From assembly GCF_029873215.1 (NCBI RefSeq), contig NZ_CP123620.1, positions 992,001-1,056,000 of the forward strand: a stretch of DNA of 64,000 bases, written 5' to 3'. Source of the DNA: Nocardioides sp. BP30. GTDB lineage: Bacteria > Actinomycetota > Actinomycetes > Propionibacteriales > Nocardioidaceae. Shown here one piece after another: positions 9,171 through 18,452 of this stretch (the stretch's first letter is position 1; each line of letters starts with the position of its first letter). A program made the position numbers and the translations under genes. The notes beneath the pieces were generated by a model that ran no database searches, was not told the origin of the DNA, and saw only the letters and a program-made list of their open reading frames with translations.

Positions 9171-10934
9171 CTAGACCGCGCGGATCTCCAGCCAGGCGCC
9201 GTCCCTCGTGCCGGTGGCGAGCAGCACCTCGCCGTCGAGGCCCTCGATCCCCGCCACCGGGTCCTCACCGGCGCTGCGCCGGGCCACCACGAGCAGCGAG
9301 CCGTCGGGGTGTTCGCGCAGGTAGGCCAGCGCCTCGTCGTCGGCGTACGCCCAGCGCAGGCCGCCGTCGATCAGGGCCGGGTGCTCGCGGCGCAGCCGGG
9401 CCAGGGCGCCGTACACGTCGAGAGTGGTGGTGTCCCAGGCCTCCTGCTGCGCCCACGGCATCGGCCGACGCCCGTCCTCGCCGAGGACACCCTCCAGGCC
9501 GATCTCGTCGCCGGCGAAGACCATCGGCACGCCCGGCAGGGTGAACTGCAGGCCGGCTGCCACCCGGTGCACCGCCGGGTCGACCACCAGGGTGCGGATG
9601 CGCGCTGAGTCGTGCGAGGACAGGATGTTCCAGGACTGCTGGGCCGCCCGCCAGCCGTAGCGGGCGCGCCACTCGCGCAACTCCCGCATCACCAGCTCCC
9701 CGCCCCGGCGGGCCACGGGGATCGGACGCCCGAAGGGCCGCGCGTCGTTCCGCTCGGCCCGCAGCCAGGACCAGATCGGCCAGGAGAAGCCGGAGTAGTT
9801 CATCGTGCCGTGCCAGCCGTCCCCGTCGATGTCGCCGCTGGCGTCGTGGTTGTGCTCGCCGATCACCCAGGCCTCGGGGTTGAGCACCGTGGCGGTGTCG
9901 CGGATCGTGCGGGCCACGTCGTGGTTGACGTCGGTGGCGCCGAGCCGCCCGCTCATGTTGGCCACGTCGATCCGCCACCCGTCCAGGGAGTACGGCGGCC
10001 GCAGCCAACGCGCGACAGTGGAGTCAGGGCCCTCGGTCATCGCTCGGCGCATGTCGGCCCGGGTGTGGTCGAGCTTCGGCAGCGTCTCGTGGCCCATCCA
10101 GCACTCGTAGGAGCCGTCGTGCCCGAAGAAGTACCAGTCCCGGGTGGCGCCGCCCTCCAGCGCCTGCCGGAACCACTCGTGGGTGTCGCCGGTGTGGTTG
10201 GCGGTCAGGTCGCCGAGCAGGTGCCAGCCGCGGTCGTGCACCGCCGCCGAGAGTCGGGCATAGGCCTCGTCGCCGCCGAGCAGCGGGTCGATGCGGTCGA
10301 AGGTGGAGGCGTTGTAGCGGTGGTTGCTCTCGCCGGGGAAGACCGGCGTGAGGTAGACGGTGGTGGCGCCCACCCGCTCGATGTGGTCGAGGTGGTCGAC
10401 GATGCCGTCCAGGTCGCCGCCGTAGAAGCCGAGCCAGGTCCGGTCGTCGGTCGGTTCGTAGGCGGGCAGGCTGTCCCACGGCTGTGGCTTGGCCCACGGC
10501 GGCGTCGGCCGGTCGTCGGCGGCGGCGCTGCGCGCGAAGCGGTCCGGGAAGATCTGGTAGACGACCGTGCGGGTCGACCATTGCGGCGCCGGCGCATGCG
10601 CGCTGAGCCTGAAGTCGAAGGTGTCCGACGGGTCGTGTGCCACGGTGCCGTTGGCGGTCGTCCAGCGCTGGTCGCCGTCGCTGTCCTCGATGAGGAAGCG
10701 GTAGTGCGTCACCGGGTTGTGCACCGGGATGGTGCCCTGCCACCAGGTCGGTTCGATGCGCTCGCACTCGTGGTAGGTGGGCTCCGCGTCGTACGTCGTG
10801 CGCACCCAGACGCGCTGCGCCGGGTCGTCGGCTGCGACGCGCAGGCGGACGGTGACCAGCTCGCCCAGGGTCGGCGAGGGCTTGTCGACGTACAGCGGCG
10901 ATCCGTCGTGGTGCGGCTCGGCAAGCAGGCTCAT
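9171..10934 (-). CDS. GH13 alpha-glycosidase with N-terminal carbohydrate-binding domain (neopullulanase / maltodextrin-glucosidase type)
   Basis: 587 residues. Residues 1-115 form a beta-rich CBM34-like domain (YVDKPSPTLGELVTVRLRV..., HYRFLIEDSDGD). The catalytic barrel starts at about 123 (VVYQIFPDRFA). The triad is Asp323 (GWRIDVAN), Glu360 (WVIGEHNHD) and Asp442 (LSSHDSARI). This organisation is typical of cytosolic maltodextrin-degrading enzymes; there is no signal peptide. Together with the oligo-glucosidase at 610-2277 it could handle glycogen or maltodextrin breakdown. ATG 10934 is close to the divergent tRNA gene; no clear ribosome-binding site is seen. Confidence 0.85.
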   Translation of the reverse strand: MSLLAEPHHDGSPLYVDKPSPTLGELVTVRLRVAADDPAQRVWVRTTYDAEPTYHECERIEPTWWQGTIPVHNPVTHYRFLIEDSDGDQRWTTANGTVAHDPSDTFDFRLSAHAPAPQWSTRTVVYQIFPDRFARSAAADDRPTPPWAKPQPWDSLPAYEPTDDRTWLGFYGGDLDGIVDHLDHIERVGATTVYLTPVFPGESNHRYNASTFDRIDPLLGGDEAYARLSAAVHDRGWHLLGDLTANHTGDTHEWFRQALEGGATRDWYFFGHDGSYECWMGHETLPKLDHTRADMRRAMTEGPDSTVARWLRPPYSLDGWRIDVANMSGRLGATDVNHDVARTIRDTATVLNPEAWVIGEHNHDASGDIDGDGWHGTMNYSGFSWPIWSWLRAERNDARPFGRPIPVARRGGELVMRELREWRARYGWRAAQQSWNILSSHDSARIRTLVVDPAVHRVAAGLQFTLPGVPMVFAGDEIGLEGVLGEDGRRPMPWAQQEAWDTTTLDVYGALARLRREHPALIDGGLRWAYADDEALAYLREHPDGSLLVVARRSAGEDPVAGIEGLDGEVLLATGTRDGAWLEIRAV

Positions 10935-10986
10935 GCAGCCATCTAAGCGGGTGGTGTCTAGTATTGGCGCGCCGCTGGGGCGGCAT

Positions 10987-11062
10987 GCCGGTGTAGCTCA
11001 GTTGGTAGAGCGTCTTACTTGTAATAAGAGGGTCGCGGGTTCGATTCCTGTCACCGGCTCCA
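10987..11062 (+). tRNA. tRNA-Thr (anticodon TGT)
   Basis: A full cloverleaf can be drawn: acceptor GCCGGTG / CACCGGC, D arm GCTCAGTTGGTAGAGC, anticodon stem TCTTA / TAAGA around loop CTTGTAA, T arm GCGGGTTCGATTCCTGT. The anticodon TGT is at 11020-11022 and reads ACA threonine codons. The discriminator is T and CCA is encoded (11060-11062). Confidence 0.97.
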
Positions 11063-11175
11063 CAGAGGATCGACGGACCGCTCGGCGCCGTACAGGTGCT
11101 GGTGAGGTCTCGCGCAGCGAAGCGCCGAGCCCCAGCCACTTGCCAGCGCGCCGCACCTGTGGCGTTGTTGTCGGT

Positions 11176-11751
11176 ATGGCCGAGATCCTGCTGCTCCACC
11201 ACGCCCGCGGGTTGACCGACGGTGTGCACCACTTCGCCGACACCCTCCGCGAGGCGGGCCACACCGTGCACACGCCCGACCTCTACGAGGGTCGCCTCTT
11301 CTCCGACACCGAGGCGGGCGTTGCGCACATGCGCGCCCTCGGCGACGAGGTGCTGAGCCGCCGCGCCGCCGCGGCGGAGGCGGGACTGCCGACGGCCGGA
11401 CTGGTCTACGCCGGCATGTCGATGGGCTGCGGCTACGCGACCTGGCTGGCGCTCAAGCATCGGCCCGGTAGCGCGCGGGCGATGCTCTACCTCTTCGGTG
11501 CCCCCGATCCGCGCTGGTTCGAGACCGAGTGGCCCGAGGGCCTGCCCGCCGTCGCGCACCAGACCATCGAGGACCCGTGGCGGGAGCTCTCGGAGGACGC
11601 CGGCTTCCGCGATCGGGTGCCGGGCGGCCGACTGATCGACTACTCCGGTAGCGGCCACCTCTTCCTCGACGACAGCACCGAGGACTACGACCCGGTGGCG
11701 GCTCGGCAGGCTCAGACCCACATCCTGGCCTGGCTCGACGCGCTCCCGTGA
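11176..11751 (+). CDS. Dienelactone hydrolase family protein
   Basis: 191 residues with an alpha/beta-hydrolase outline. MAEILLLHHARGLTDGVHHFADTL is the family N-terminus. The nucleophile elbow is YAGMSMGCGYA, so the residue is Ser rather than the Cys of classical dienelactone hydrolases. The histidine is in YSGSGHLFLDD near the C-terminus. The natural substrate is unknown. ATG 11176 was chosen because upstream sequence in frame covers the tRNA gene. It is followed 22 bp later by the convergent pdxY. Confidence 0.8.
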   Translation: MAEILLLHHARGLTDGVHHFADTLREAGHTVHTPDLYEGRLFSDTEAGVAHMRALGDEVLSRRAAAAEAGLPTAGLVYAGMSMGCGYATWLALKHRPGSARAMLYLFGAPDPRWFETEWPEGLPAVAHQTIEDPWRELSEDAGFRDRVPGGRLIDYSGSGHLFLDDSTEDYDPVAARQAQTHILAWLDALP

Positions 11752-11773
11752 GCCGGTGGCCGGCGGCCCCGGG

Positions 11774-12622
11774 TCAGCGCAGCCGGACCGCCTCGAACCG
11801 GGCCGGTGGGTGGGCGATGTCCTCCTGGGACCCGACCAGTTCGAGCTCGCGCCGGCCCGACTCCAGCGTGCGCTCGAGGATCGCGAACATGGTGTTCGCC
11901 GTCCGCTCCAGCGCCGTCGCCGTCGAGCCGCTGCCGAGCAGGTGCGCGAGGTAGACGGCCGCCGTCACGTCGCCGCCGCCGTTCGGCGTGATCGGCAGGC
12001 GCGGGGTGGTGACGCGCCAGGCGCCGCTGTCGTCGACGGCGACCAGGGACAGCGTGTCCGGCTCCGCTGTCACCACCGAGGTGACCAGCACGTTGCGCGG
12101 TCCGGTCGCCCGGACGCGCTCCACGGCGGCCAGCACGGCATCGACGCTCGTCGTGGGCTCCACCCCGGCGAGGAAGTCGAGCTCGAAGTGGTTGGGGGTG
12201 ATCACGTCCGCCGCGGGCACCACCCGGTCGCGCATGAACTCCGGGATCCCCGGTCGGACGAACATGCCCCGGCCGACGTCGCCCATCACCGGGTCGCAGC
12301 AGTAGATCGCCTGCGGGTTCGCCGCCTTCACCCGCGCCACGGCGTCCAGCACGACGCCACCGACGGCGGGGTCGCCCTGGTAGCCCGACAGGACGGCGGA
12401 GATCCCCGGCAGGGCGCCCCGGTCCGAGATCCCCTCGATCACCGCCGCGACGTCGGTCGGATCCTGCACCGGACCGCGCCACTCGCCGTACCCGGTGTGG
12501 TTGGAGAAGTTCACCGTGAGCACGGGCCAGACCTCGTGTCCCAGCCGCTGGAGCGGGAAGACGGCGGCGGAGTTGCCGACGTACCCGAACGCCACCTGGG
12601 ACTGGATCGAGAGGATCTGCAT
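11774..12622 (-). CDS. pdxY: Pyridoxal kinase (PdxY type)
   Basis: 282 residues. MQILSIQSQVAFGYVGNSAA matches the start of PdxY/PdxK kinases. It also shows the VNFSNHTGYG lid region, YCCDPVMGD, TPNHFEL, and PNGGGDVTAA, which holds the catalytic Asp of ribokinase-fold vitamin kinases. It phosphorylates pyridoxal to PLP in the salvage route. An in-frame ATG 21 nt upstream would overlap the promoter space shared with the divergent aldo/keto reductase, so the MQIL start is preferred (19 bp between the two starts). Confidence 0.9.
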   Translation of the reverse strand: MQILSIQSQVAFGYVGNSAAVFPLQRLGHEVWPVLTVNFSNHTGYGEWRGPVQDPTDVAAVIEGISDRGALPGISAVLSGYQGDPAVGGVVLDAVARVKAANPQAIYCCDPVMGDVGRGMFVRPGIPEFMRDRVVPAADVITPNHFELDFLAGVEPTTSVDAVLAAVERVRATGPRNVLVTSVVTAEPDTLSLVAVDDSGAWRVTTPRLPITPNGGGDVTAAVYLAHLLGSGSTATALERTANTMFAILERTLESGRRELELVGSQEDIAHPPARFEAVRLR

Positions 12623-12641
12623 GGTCGGTATCGTGCCTGAC

Positions 12642-13601
12642 ATGAGCGATGCGATGGCCTATCGGCCCCTGGGCGACTCCGGACTGATGGTCAGCGCCGT
12701 CGGGATCGGCTGCAACGCCTTCGGCCGCCGGGTCGATCTCGACGGGGTGCGCGACATCCTCCGCGCTGCCCGCGACACGGGCGTCACGCTGCTCGACACC
12801 GCCGACATCTACGGGGGTGCCGGAGCCAGCGAGAGCCTGCTCGGCGAGGCACTGCAGGGTCAGCGCGAGCACTTCGTGGTGGCGACCAAGTTCGGCATGG
12901 CGATGGGCGGCGAGTACGGCGAGGACTTCGGCGCTCGTGGCGCTCGTCGCTACGTCCGCCGGGCCGTGGAGGGATCGCTGCGGCGGCTGCAGACCGACCA
13001 CATCGATCTCTACCAGCTGCACCGGCCGGACCCGATCACGCCGATCGAGGAGACGCTCGCCGTCCTGACCGACCTGGTCCACGAGGGGAAGATCGGCTAC
13101 CTGGGCTGCTCGAACTTCTCCGCCTGGCAGCTCGCGGACGCGGATTGGACCGCCCGGACCGCAGGCCTGGAGCGGTTCGTCTCGATCCAGAACCAGTACT
13201 CGCTGCTGACCCGCGACATCGAGGAGGAGGTCGTCCCGGCCGCCGAGCACTTCGGTGTCGGCGTGCTCCCGTTCTTCCCCCTCGAGGCGGGCCTGCTGAC
13301 CGGGAAGTACCGGCGCGGTCAGGAGCCGCCCGCGGGCAGCCGGTTCGCCCACGAGCAGGGCCGGGGGCAGTGGCTGGAGAACGCCGACTGGGACACCATC
13401 GAGGCCTTCGAGGCCTACGCCGCCGAGCGCGACCTCAGCCCGCTCGATGTGGCCATCGCCGGTCTGGCGGCGCAGCCGGGCGTCTCCTCGGTGATCTCCG
13501 GCGCGACCAGCGGCGATCAGGTGCGGGCCAACGCGGCGGCGCTGCGCTGGGAGCCGACCGAGCAGGACCTGGTCGACCTGGACGAGATCACCGCCCCCTA
13601 G
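12642..13601 (+). CDS. Aldo/keto reductase
   Basis: 319 residues of the AKR (beta/alpha)8 family. The tetrad is visible: Asp52 and Tyr57 (LLDTADIYG), Lys83 (ATKFG) and His127 (YQLHRPDP). The C-terminal NADPH-binding part VSSVISGATSGDQVRANAAAL is present. It reduces aldehydes or ketones with NADPH; the substrate cannot be told. TATCGT (12629-12634) ends 7 nt before the ATG, suggesting a leaderless start. It converges on the dioxygenase gene across the repeat at 13602-13675. Confidence 0.88.
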   Translation: MSDAMAYRPLGDSGLMVSAVGIGCNAFGRRVDLDGVRDILRAARDTGVTLLDTADIYGGAGASESLLGEALQGQREHFVVATKFGMAMGGEYGEDFGARGARRYVRRAVEGSLRRLQTDHIDLYQLHRPDPITPIEETLAVLTDLVHEGKIGYLGCSNFSAWQLADADWTARTAGLERFVSIQNQYSLLTRDIEEEVVPAAEHFGVGVLPFFPLEAGLLTGKYRRGQEPPAGSRFAHEQGRGQWLENADWDTIEAFEAYAAERDLSPLDVAIAGLAAQPGVSSVISGATSGDQVRANAAALRWEPTEQDLVDLDEITAP

Positions 13602-13675
13602 GCCGAGGCGTCACCTTCCGCGGGTCGAGTGACCGGTCGGCCGGACACTCGACCCGCCAAACGTGACGTCTCGGC
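13602..13675. repeat. Dispersed intergenic palindromic repeat, copy 2
   Basis: The outer arms GCCGAGGCGTCAC (13602-13614) and GTGACGTCTCGGC (13663-13675) pair with one mismatch. The inner arms CGGGTCGAGTG / CACTCGACCCG pair perfectly over 11 bp. It shares the phrases TCGACCCGCC and GTGACGTCTCG with the element at 7737-7844. It exactly fills the gap between two convergent stop codons and is a likely two-way terminator. Confidence 0.7.
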
Positions 13676-13676
13676 G

Positions 13677-14450
13677 TCAAGCGACCTGGAGCGACCGCTT
13701 CGACAGGCCCATCCAGAACCCGTCGATCACCTGGATGCCGGGCTCGTCGGGCGTGGTGGCCGCGCCGAGGGTGACGAACAGCGGGGTGTAGTGCTCCACG
13801 GTCGGGTGCGCGTAGGGCATGCCGGGTGCCTGGTGGCGGAAGTCCGCCAGCGAGTCGACGTCGCCGCGCGCGAGCGCCTCGCCCGCCCACGCGTCGAAAT
13901 CGGCCGACCAGCCGGGCGCCTGGGCGTCGATCCGCCACGAGGTCAGGAACGGCAGGCCGTGGGTGAGGAAGCCGGAGCCGATGATCAGCACACCCTCGTC
14001 GCGCAGCGGTCGCAGCCGCTCGCCCAACGCCAGCAGCCGGGTCGGGTCCTGGGTGGGCAGCGACATCTGGAGCACCGGGATGTCGGCCGCCGGGTACATG
14101 ATCCGCAGCGGCACCCAGGCGCCGTGGTCGAGGCCGCGGGTGGTGTGCTGGTGGACCGGTTCGGTGGCAGGCATCATCGCCGTGACCCGTCGGGCGAGCC
14201 AGGAGGCGTCGGGAGTCTGGTAGGTCATCCGGTAGTACTTCTCGTCGAAGCCGCCGAAGTCGTAGACCAGCGGCGCGGCGGAAGCGCTGAGCATGACCGG
14301 GGCTGACTCCCAGTGCGCCGAGACGATCAGGATGGCCCGCGGGCGCGGCAGGTCGGCCGCCCAGGCGGCGAGCTGGCCCGACCAGACCGGGTCATCGAGC
14401 AGGGGCGGCGCTCCGTGGCCGATGTACAGAGCGGGCATCCGGGTGTTCAT
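13677..14450 (-). CDS. Class III extradiol ring-cleavage dioxygenase family (DODA / YgiD-like)
   Basis: 257 residues. Iron ligands and catalytic histidines expected for the 4,5-DOPA dioxygenase family are seen: His12 (YIGHGAPP), His46 (SAHWES), His109 (GLDHGAWVPL), His164 (GSGFLTHG) and His220 (HPTVEHYTPL). Bacterial members open aromatic rings of unclear physiological substrates. The ATG has GAGGAG 4 nt upstream, one of the clearest ribosome-binding sites in this part. It follows the ung gene on the same strand with a 29-nt AT-rich gap that may hold its own promoter. Confidence 0.85.
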   Translation of the reverse strand: MNTRMPALYIGHGAPPLLDDPVWSGQLAAWAADLPRPRAILIVSAHWESAPVMLSASAAPLVYDFGGFDEKYYRMTYQTPDASWLARRVTAMMPATEPVHQHTTRGLDHGAWVPLRIMYPAADIPVLQMSLPTQDPTRLLALGERLRPLRDEGVLIIGSGFLTHGLPFLTSWRIDAQAPGWSADFDAWAGEALARGDVDSLADFRHQAPGMPYAHPTVEHYTPLFVTLGAATTPDEPGIQVIDGFWMGLSKRSLQVA

Positions 14451-14479
14451 GACTCTCCTCAGCTAGTTGAGGATTAAAT

Positions 14480-15172
14480 CTATTCCGAGGGCACCGTCCA
14501 GTCCATCGGTGGGGCGCCCTGGGCCACCAGCAGCTCGTTGACGCGCGAGAACGGCCGCGACCCGAAGAAGCCGCGGTGCGCGGACAGGGGCGAGGGGTGG
14601 GCGGACTCGACGTACGGGACCTGGCCGAGCACCGGCTTGAGTGACTGCGCGTGCCGTCCCCACAGCACCGCGACCAGCGGACCTCCGCGCTCGACCAGAG
14701 CGGAGATCGCACGCCCGGTCACCGCCTCCCAGCCCCTGCCCGAGTGCGACGCGGGCGCGCCGGGGCGGACGGTGAGCGAGCGGTTGAGCAGCATGACGCC
14801 GCGCATCGACCAGGCCGTCAGGTCACCGTGCTCCGGCGGCGTCAGGCCGAGGTCCGAGCCGAGCTCGGCGTAGATGTTGCGCAGCGACGCGGGCAGCGGG
14901 CGGACGTGCCTCTCCACCGCGAAGGACAGACCGATGGGGTGGCCGGGGGTCGGATACGGATCCTGACCGACCACCAACACCCGTACGTCGGCGAGCGGCC
15001 GCCGGAACGCCGCGAACACGCGGTCGCCCTCGGGCAGGTAGGGCCTGCCCTTGGCCAGCTCCTCGCGCAGGAACGCGCCCATCGCGATGATCCGCTCCTC
15101 GACGGGTACCAGGGCCTCGGCCCAGTCCGCCGCCATCAGCCCCCGCTCGACCAGCCCGCGCAGTCCGCTCAC
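14480..15172 (-). CDS. ung: Uracil-DNA glycosylase, family 1
   Basis: 230 residues, the usual Ung size. Motifs: [20 protein letters not shown] with Asp71 (water activation), [10 protein letters not shown], and [13 protein letters not shown] with His192 (HPSPLS). It removes uracil from DNA as the first step of base excision repair. The frame is open far upstream, but GTG 15172 is preceded by TAACGT plus 7 nt, the leaderless pattern seen repeatedly in this window, and the resulting N-terminus [17 protein letters not shown] fits the family. GTG 15181 is an alternative. It is divergent from the F420-dependent oxidoreductase. Confidence 0.92.
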   Translation of the reverse strand: MSGLRGLVERGLMAADWAEALVPVEERIIAMGAFLREELAKGRPYLPEGDRVFAAFRRPLADVRVLVVGQDPYPTPGHPIGLSFAVERHVRPLPASLRNIYAELGSDLGLTPPEHGDLTAWSMRGVMLLNRSLTVRPGAPASHSGRGWEAVTGRAISALVERGGPLVAVLWGRHAQSLKPVLGQVPYVESAHPSPLSAHRGFFGSRPFSRVNELLVAQGAPPMDWTVPSE

Positions 15173-15230
15173 GGGTGGCACGTTAGCGTTGCCGAGGAAT
15201 CCCGGGTGCACCAGTGCAAGGAGCATGTCC

Positions 15231-16226
15231 ATGAAGTTCGGTCTCTTCATCCCGCAGGGTTGGCGCTTCGACCTCGTCGGCATCGAGCCATCCCGGCAGT
15301 GGTCGACGATGCGCGACCTGGTGGTCCACGCCGACCAGGGCACCGCCTGGGAGTCGGCCTGGGTCTACGACCACTTCCACACCACGCCGCAGCCCTCCGA
15401 CCAGGCCACCCACGAGGCATGGACCTTGATGAGCGCCTTCGCCGCCGCCACCGACCGGATCCGGCTCGGCCAGATGTGCACGTGCATGAGCTACCGCAAC
15501 CCGGCCTACCTGGCCAAGGTCGCCGCGACGGTCGACCACGTCTCCGGCGGCCGGATCGAGATGGGCATCGGCGCGGGGTGGTACGAGCACGAGTGGCGGG
15601 CCTACGGCTACGGCTTCCCCGAGGCGCGCGACCGCCTCGGCATGCTGCGCGAAGGGGTGCAGATCTTCCAGCAGGCCTGGACCCAGGGCGTCTCCTCCCT
15701 GCAGGGGAAGTACTACCAGGTCGACGGTGCGATCTGTCAGCCGCTGCCGATCCAGCAGGGCCGCTCCGGCATCCCGCTGTGGATCGCCGGGGGCGGCGAG
15801 AAGGTCACCCTCAAGATCGCCGCGCAGTACGCCGACTACACCAACTTCGCCGGTGACGACGAGGGCTTCGCCGCCAAGTCGGCCATCCTCGCCGAGCACT
15901 GCGCGGCGCTCGGTCGCGACGTCGGCGAGATCACCCGCTCGGCCAACTACAACGTGTTCATCGGCGAGACCGAGCGCGAGGTCGAGGACAAGGTCGCCTG
16001 GTACGCCGACCACCTGCGCGCCTCGCTGGGCGAGGCGGCCGGTGCCGAGCACGCCCGCCGTACCGCCGACCAGGGCCTGATCGGCACGCCGGAGCAGATC
16101 GTGGAGCGGCTCGAGAAGCTCGGCGGCCTCGGCATGACCTATGCCATCACCTACTTCGCGGACGCTGCCTACGACCGCTCGAGCATCGAGCTCTTCGAGC
16201 AGCAGGTGATCCCGGCCCTGGGCTGA
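15231..16226 (+). CDS. LLM-class F420-dependent oxidoreductase
   Basis: 331 residues of the luciferase-like monooxygenase fold. [14 protein letters not shown] and [39 protein letters not shown] are hallmarks of actinobacterial F420-using members (the GR.x.GxGAGW block near 100-120). The predicted cofactor is reduced coenzyme F420; the substrate is unknown. AAGGAG (15218-15223) is 7 nt before ATG 15231 and only 1 nt before the in-frame ATG at 15225, so 15231 is preferred. An 18-bp perfect palindrome (16249-16266) follows the stop. Confidence 0.85.
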   Translation: MKFGLFIPQGWRFDLVGIEPSRQWSTMRDLVVHADQGTAWESAWVYDHFHTTPQPSDQATHEAWTLMSAFAAATDRIRLGQMCTCMSYRNPAYLAKVAATVDHVSGGRIEMGIGAGWYEHEWRAYGYGFPEARDRLGMLREGVQIFQQAWTQGVSSLQGKYYQVDGAICQPLPIQQGRSGIPLWIAGGGEKVTLKIAAQYADYTNFAGDDEGFAAKSAILAEHCAALGRDVGEITRSANYNVFIGETEREVEDKVAWYADHLRASLGEAAGAEHARRTADQGLIGTPEQIVERLEKLGGLGMTYAITYFADAAYDRSSIELFEQQVIPALG

Positions 16227-16248
16227 GGAGCCGTCCGACCCGGATGAG

Positions 16249-16266
16249 CCCGGGCGCGCGCCCGGG
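16249..16266. terminator. GC palindrome after the LLM oxidoreductase
   Basis: CCCGGGCGCGCGCCCGGG is a perfect 18-bp palindrome located between convergent genes. There is no T-tract. It is a probable factor-assisted, two-way terminator. Confidence 0.5.
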
Positions 16267-16289
16267 ATCACCCGGTGCCGGGACCGGGG

Positions 16290-16781
16290 TCAGGCGCGCT
16301 GGCGCACGTCGTACGCCGCGATCGCGGTGCCGGCGAGCGTGAAGAGCAGCGCCAGCCAGTAGCCGGCGCCGTGGCCGTAGTCGAGGCCCTGCATGCTCAC
16401 CTTGTCGCCCGGCCAGATGAAGAGGGCCATCAGGGTGCAGACGAAGCCGACGCCGAACAACGCCAGGACCGTCACGGGCGGCACCGTCACACGCACCCGC
16501 AGGGCGGGCAGGATCGCGACCGCCCCACCGGCGAGCGCCAGCAGGGCGCCGGCCCAGCCGAAGAATCCGTGCCACGCGCTTCCCGAGCCGCTCACCCCGC
16601 CGAAGCCGGCCGCGCTGCTGAAGGTCACGGTGTAGTAGGGCAGGAAGGACCAGATCAGGGTGAGCAGGCCGATCGCCGCGAGCGAGAGCGGGATCCGGCC
16701 GGCCGACCGGAGGTCGGCCTGGACGCGGTTGAGGTCGAAGCCGGTGGTCGGCTCGGACGGCGGAGGGGACGGTTCGGTCAC
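16290..16781 (-). CDS. Small four-helix membrane protein, unknown function
   Basis: 163 residues from a GTG with AGGAT upstream. A cytoplasmic Pro/Ser-rich N-terminus (about 30 residues) is followed by four hydrophobic segments (near 30-50, 73-93, 98-120 and 135-155). No catalytic motif is seen. It lies between the LLM oxidoreductase (convergent) and otsA (same strand, 135-bp gap). I recognise no named family. Confidence 0.65.
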   Translation of the reverse strand: MTEPSPPPSEPTTGFDLNRVQADLRSAGRIPLSLAAIGLLTLIWSFLPYYTVTFSSAAGFGGVSGSGSAWHGFFGWAGALLALAGGAVAILPALRVRVTVPPVTVLALFGVGFVCTLMALFIWPGDKVSMQGLDYGHGAGYWLALLFTLAGTAIAAYDVRQRA

Positions 16782-16887
16782 GGGGGATCCTCAGGGTCGA
16801 GTGGACGTGAGCGCTCCACTCTGCTGCCTGGGCGCTGCTCAGGGCAAGGTTCTGTTCAGGAAACGTCGACCCGGCCTCGGGACCCAG

Positions 16888-16920
16888 GCCTCGGACTCAC
16901 GCCTCGGACTCACGCCTCGG
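16888..16920. repeat. 13-bp tandem repeat across the otsA stop
   Basis: GCCTCGGACTCAC occurs at 16888-16900 and 16901-16913 and is followed by a partial third copy. The repeat overlaps the otsA stop codon (16910-16912). Confidence 0.6.
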
Positions 16921-18337
16921 TGAGCGGCCTGACCTGCTTGCCGTGCTCGGCCGGCACGTTCGCCATCTCGGTCAGGAACGAGCTGGCCCAGGCGTCGATG
17001 TCGTTGGTGGCGACCGTCTTGCGCATCGCCTTCATGCGGCGGGTCTGCTCGCGGTGATCGGCCTGGTACGCCTCCAGCAGCGCTGACTTCATCCCGTTGA
17101 GGTCGTAGGGATTGACCAGCCACGCCTGGCGCAGCTCGTCGGCCGCCCCCGCGAACTCGGAGAGGACCAGGGCGCCGTCGTTCTCGTACCGGCAGGCGAC
17201 GTACTCCTTGCACACCAGGTTCATCCCGTCGCGGTACGGCGTCACGACCATCACGTCGGCGGCGCGGTAGAGCGCGGCCATCTCCTCGCGCGGGTAGGAG
17301 GAGTGCAGGTAGGACACCGCCGGCCGCCCGATCCGACCGAGGTCGCCGTTGATCCGGCCCACCAGCCGGTCGATCTCGTCGCGCAGCACGCGGTACTGCT
17401 CGACGCGCTCGCGGGAGGGCACCGCCACCTGGACGAAGACCGCGTCGTCGACGTCGATGTGGTCATCGCGCATCAGCTCGGAGAACGCGCGCAGCCGGGC
17501 GTAGATCCCCTTGGTGTAGTCGAGGCGATCGACCCCCAGGAAGATCTTGCGCGGATTGCCGAGTGCCTCGCGGATCTCCTTGGCCCGGGCGTTGACGCTC
17601 TCCGAGCGCGCCAGCTCCTCGAAGCCGGCCGCGTCGATGGAGATCGGGAAGGCAGCGGCCTTCACGGTGCGCCCGTCGGGCAGGTAGACCAGGTCGCGGT
17701 GGGTCTTGTGCCCCACCCGCTGGCGCACGAGCCGGATGAAGTTCTGGGCGGCGCCCGGCAGCTGGAAGCCGACCAGGTCGGCGCCGAGCAGGCCCTCCAG
17801 GATCTGCCGGCGCCAGGGCAGCTGCTGGAAGAGCTCGGCCGGCGGGAACGGGATGTGCAGGTAGAACCCGATGCGCAGGTCGGGGCGGAGCTCGCGCAGC
17901 ATCTCGGGCACGAGCTGGAGCTGGTAGTCCTGGATCCACACCGTGCCGCCCTCGGCGGCGACCTCGGCGGCCTTCTCGGCGAAGCGCCTGTTGACGTCGC
18001 GGTAGGAGTCCCACCACTCCCGGTGGAAGGCCGGCTTGGCGACCAGGTCGTGGTACAGCGGCCAGATCGTGGCGTTCGAGAAGCCCTCGTAGTGGCCCTC
18101 GATCTCCTCGGGGGTCATCGACATCGGCAGCAGGCGCATGCCGTCGTCCTCCAGCGGCGCAAGATCCTGCTCGGTGCCGCCCGGCCAGCCGATCCACACG
18201 CCGTCGTTGGCGCGGAGCACGGGTTCGAGGGCGGTGACGAGGCCGCCGGGTGAGCGTCGCCAGGTCCGGGTCCCATCGGCCAGCTCGACCCGGTCAACGG
18301 GGAGACGGTTGGCAACGATGACGAGATCGGCCTGCAT
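16910..18337 (-). CDS. otsA: Alpha,alpha-trehalose-phosphate synthase (GT20)
   Basis: 475 residues. GT20 features: [11 protein letters not shown] at the N-terminus, the [12 protein letters not shown] loop (residues 28-39) that binds UDP-glucose, [24 protein letters not shown] with the phosphate- and sugar-binding Arg and Lys, and [15 protein letters not shown]. It joins glucose-6-phosphate to a nucleotide glucose to give trehalose-6-phosphate; the phosphatase partner otsB is at 22438. TATGGT (18345-18350) lies 7 nt before ATG 18337, and GTGACG a further 17 nt upstream gives a good promoter, so this start is preferred over the ATG at 18349, which would lie inside the -10 element. Confidence 0.95.
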   Translation of the reverse strand: MQADLVIVANRLPVDRVELADGTRTWRRSPGGLVTALEPVLRANDGVWIGWPGGTEQDLAPLEDDGMRLLPMSMTPEEIEGHYEGFSNATIWPLYHDLVAKPAFHREWWDSYRDVNRRFAEKAAEVAAEGGTVWIQDYQLQLVPEMLRELRPDLRIGFYLHIPFPPAELFQQLPWRRQILEGLLGADLVGFQLPGAAQNFIRLVRQRVGHKTHRDLVYLPDGRTVKAAAFPISIDAAGFEELARSESVNARAKEIREALGNPRKIFLGVDRLDYTKGIYARLRAFSELMRDDHIDVDDAVFVQVAVPSRERVEQYRVLRDEIDRLVGRINGDLGRIGRPAVSYLHSSYPREEMAALYRAADVMVVTPYRDGMNLVCKEYVACRYENDGALVLSEFAGAADELRQAWLVNPYDLNGMKSALLEAYQADHREQTRRMKAMRKTVATNDIDAWASSFLTEMANVPAEHGKQVRPLTEA

Positions 18338-18344
18338 GTTGTCG

Positions 18345-18373
18345 ACCATAGCCGGGATCAGTTACCCGTCACG
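18345..18373 (-). promoter_or_regulatory. Leaderless promoter of otsA
   Basis: Reading the minus strand: GTGACG, 17-nt spacer, TATGGT (18345-18350), then 7 nt to ATG 18337. Hexamers and spacing fit a housekeeping-type promoter. Confidence 0.7.
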
Positions 18374-18452
18374 GCACCGGGCAGTCCTCGACGTCGTGTC
18401 GGTTCCGGAGGCATCACCGGCGAAAGCTGTAGCCACGGCGGACATTTTTAGT

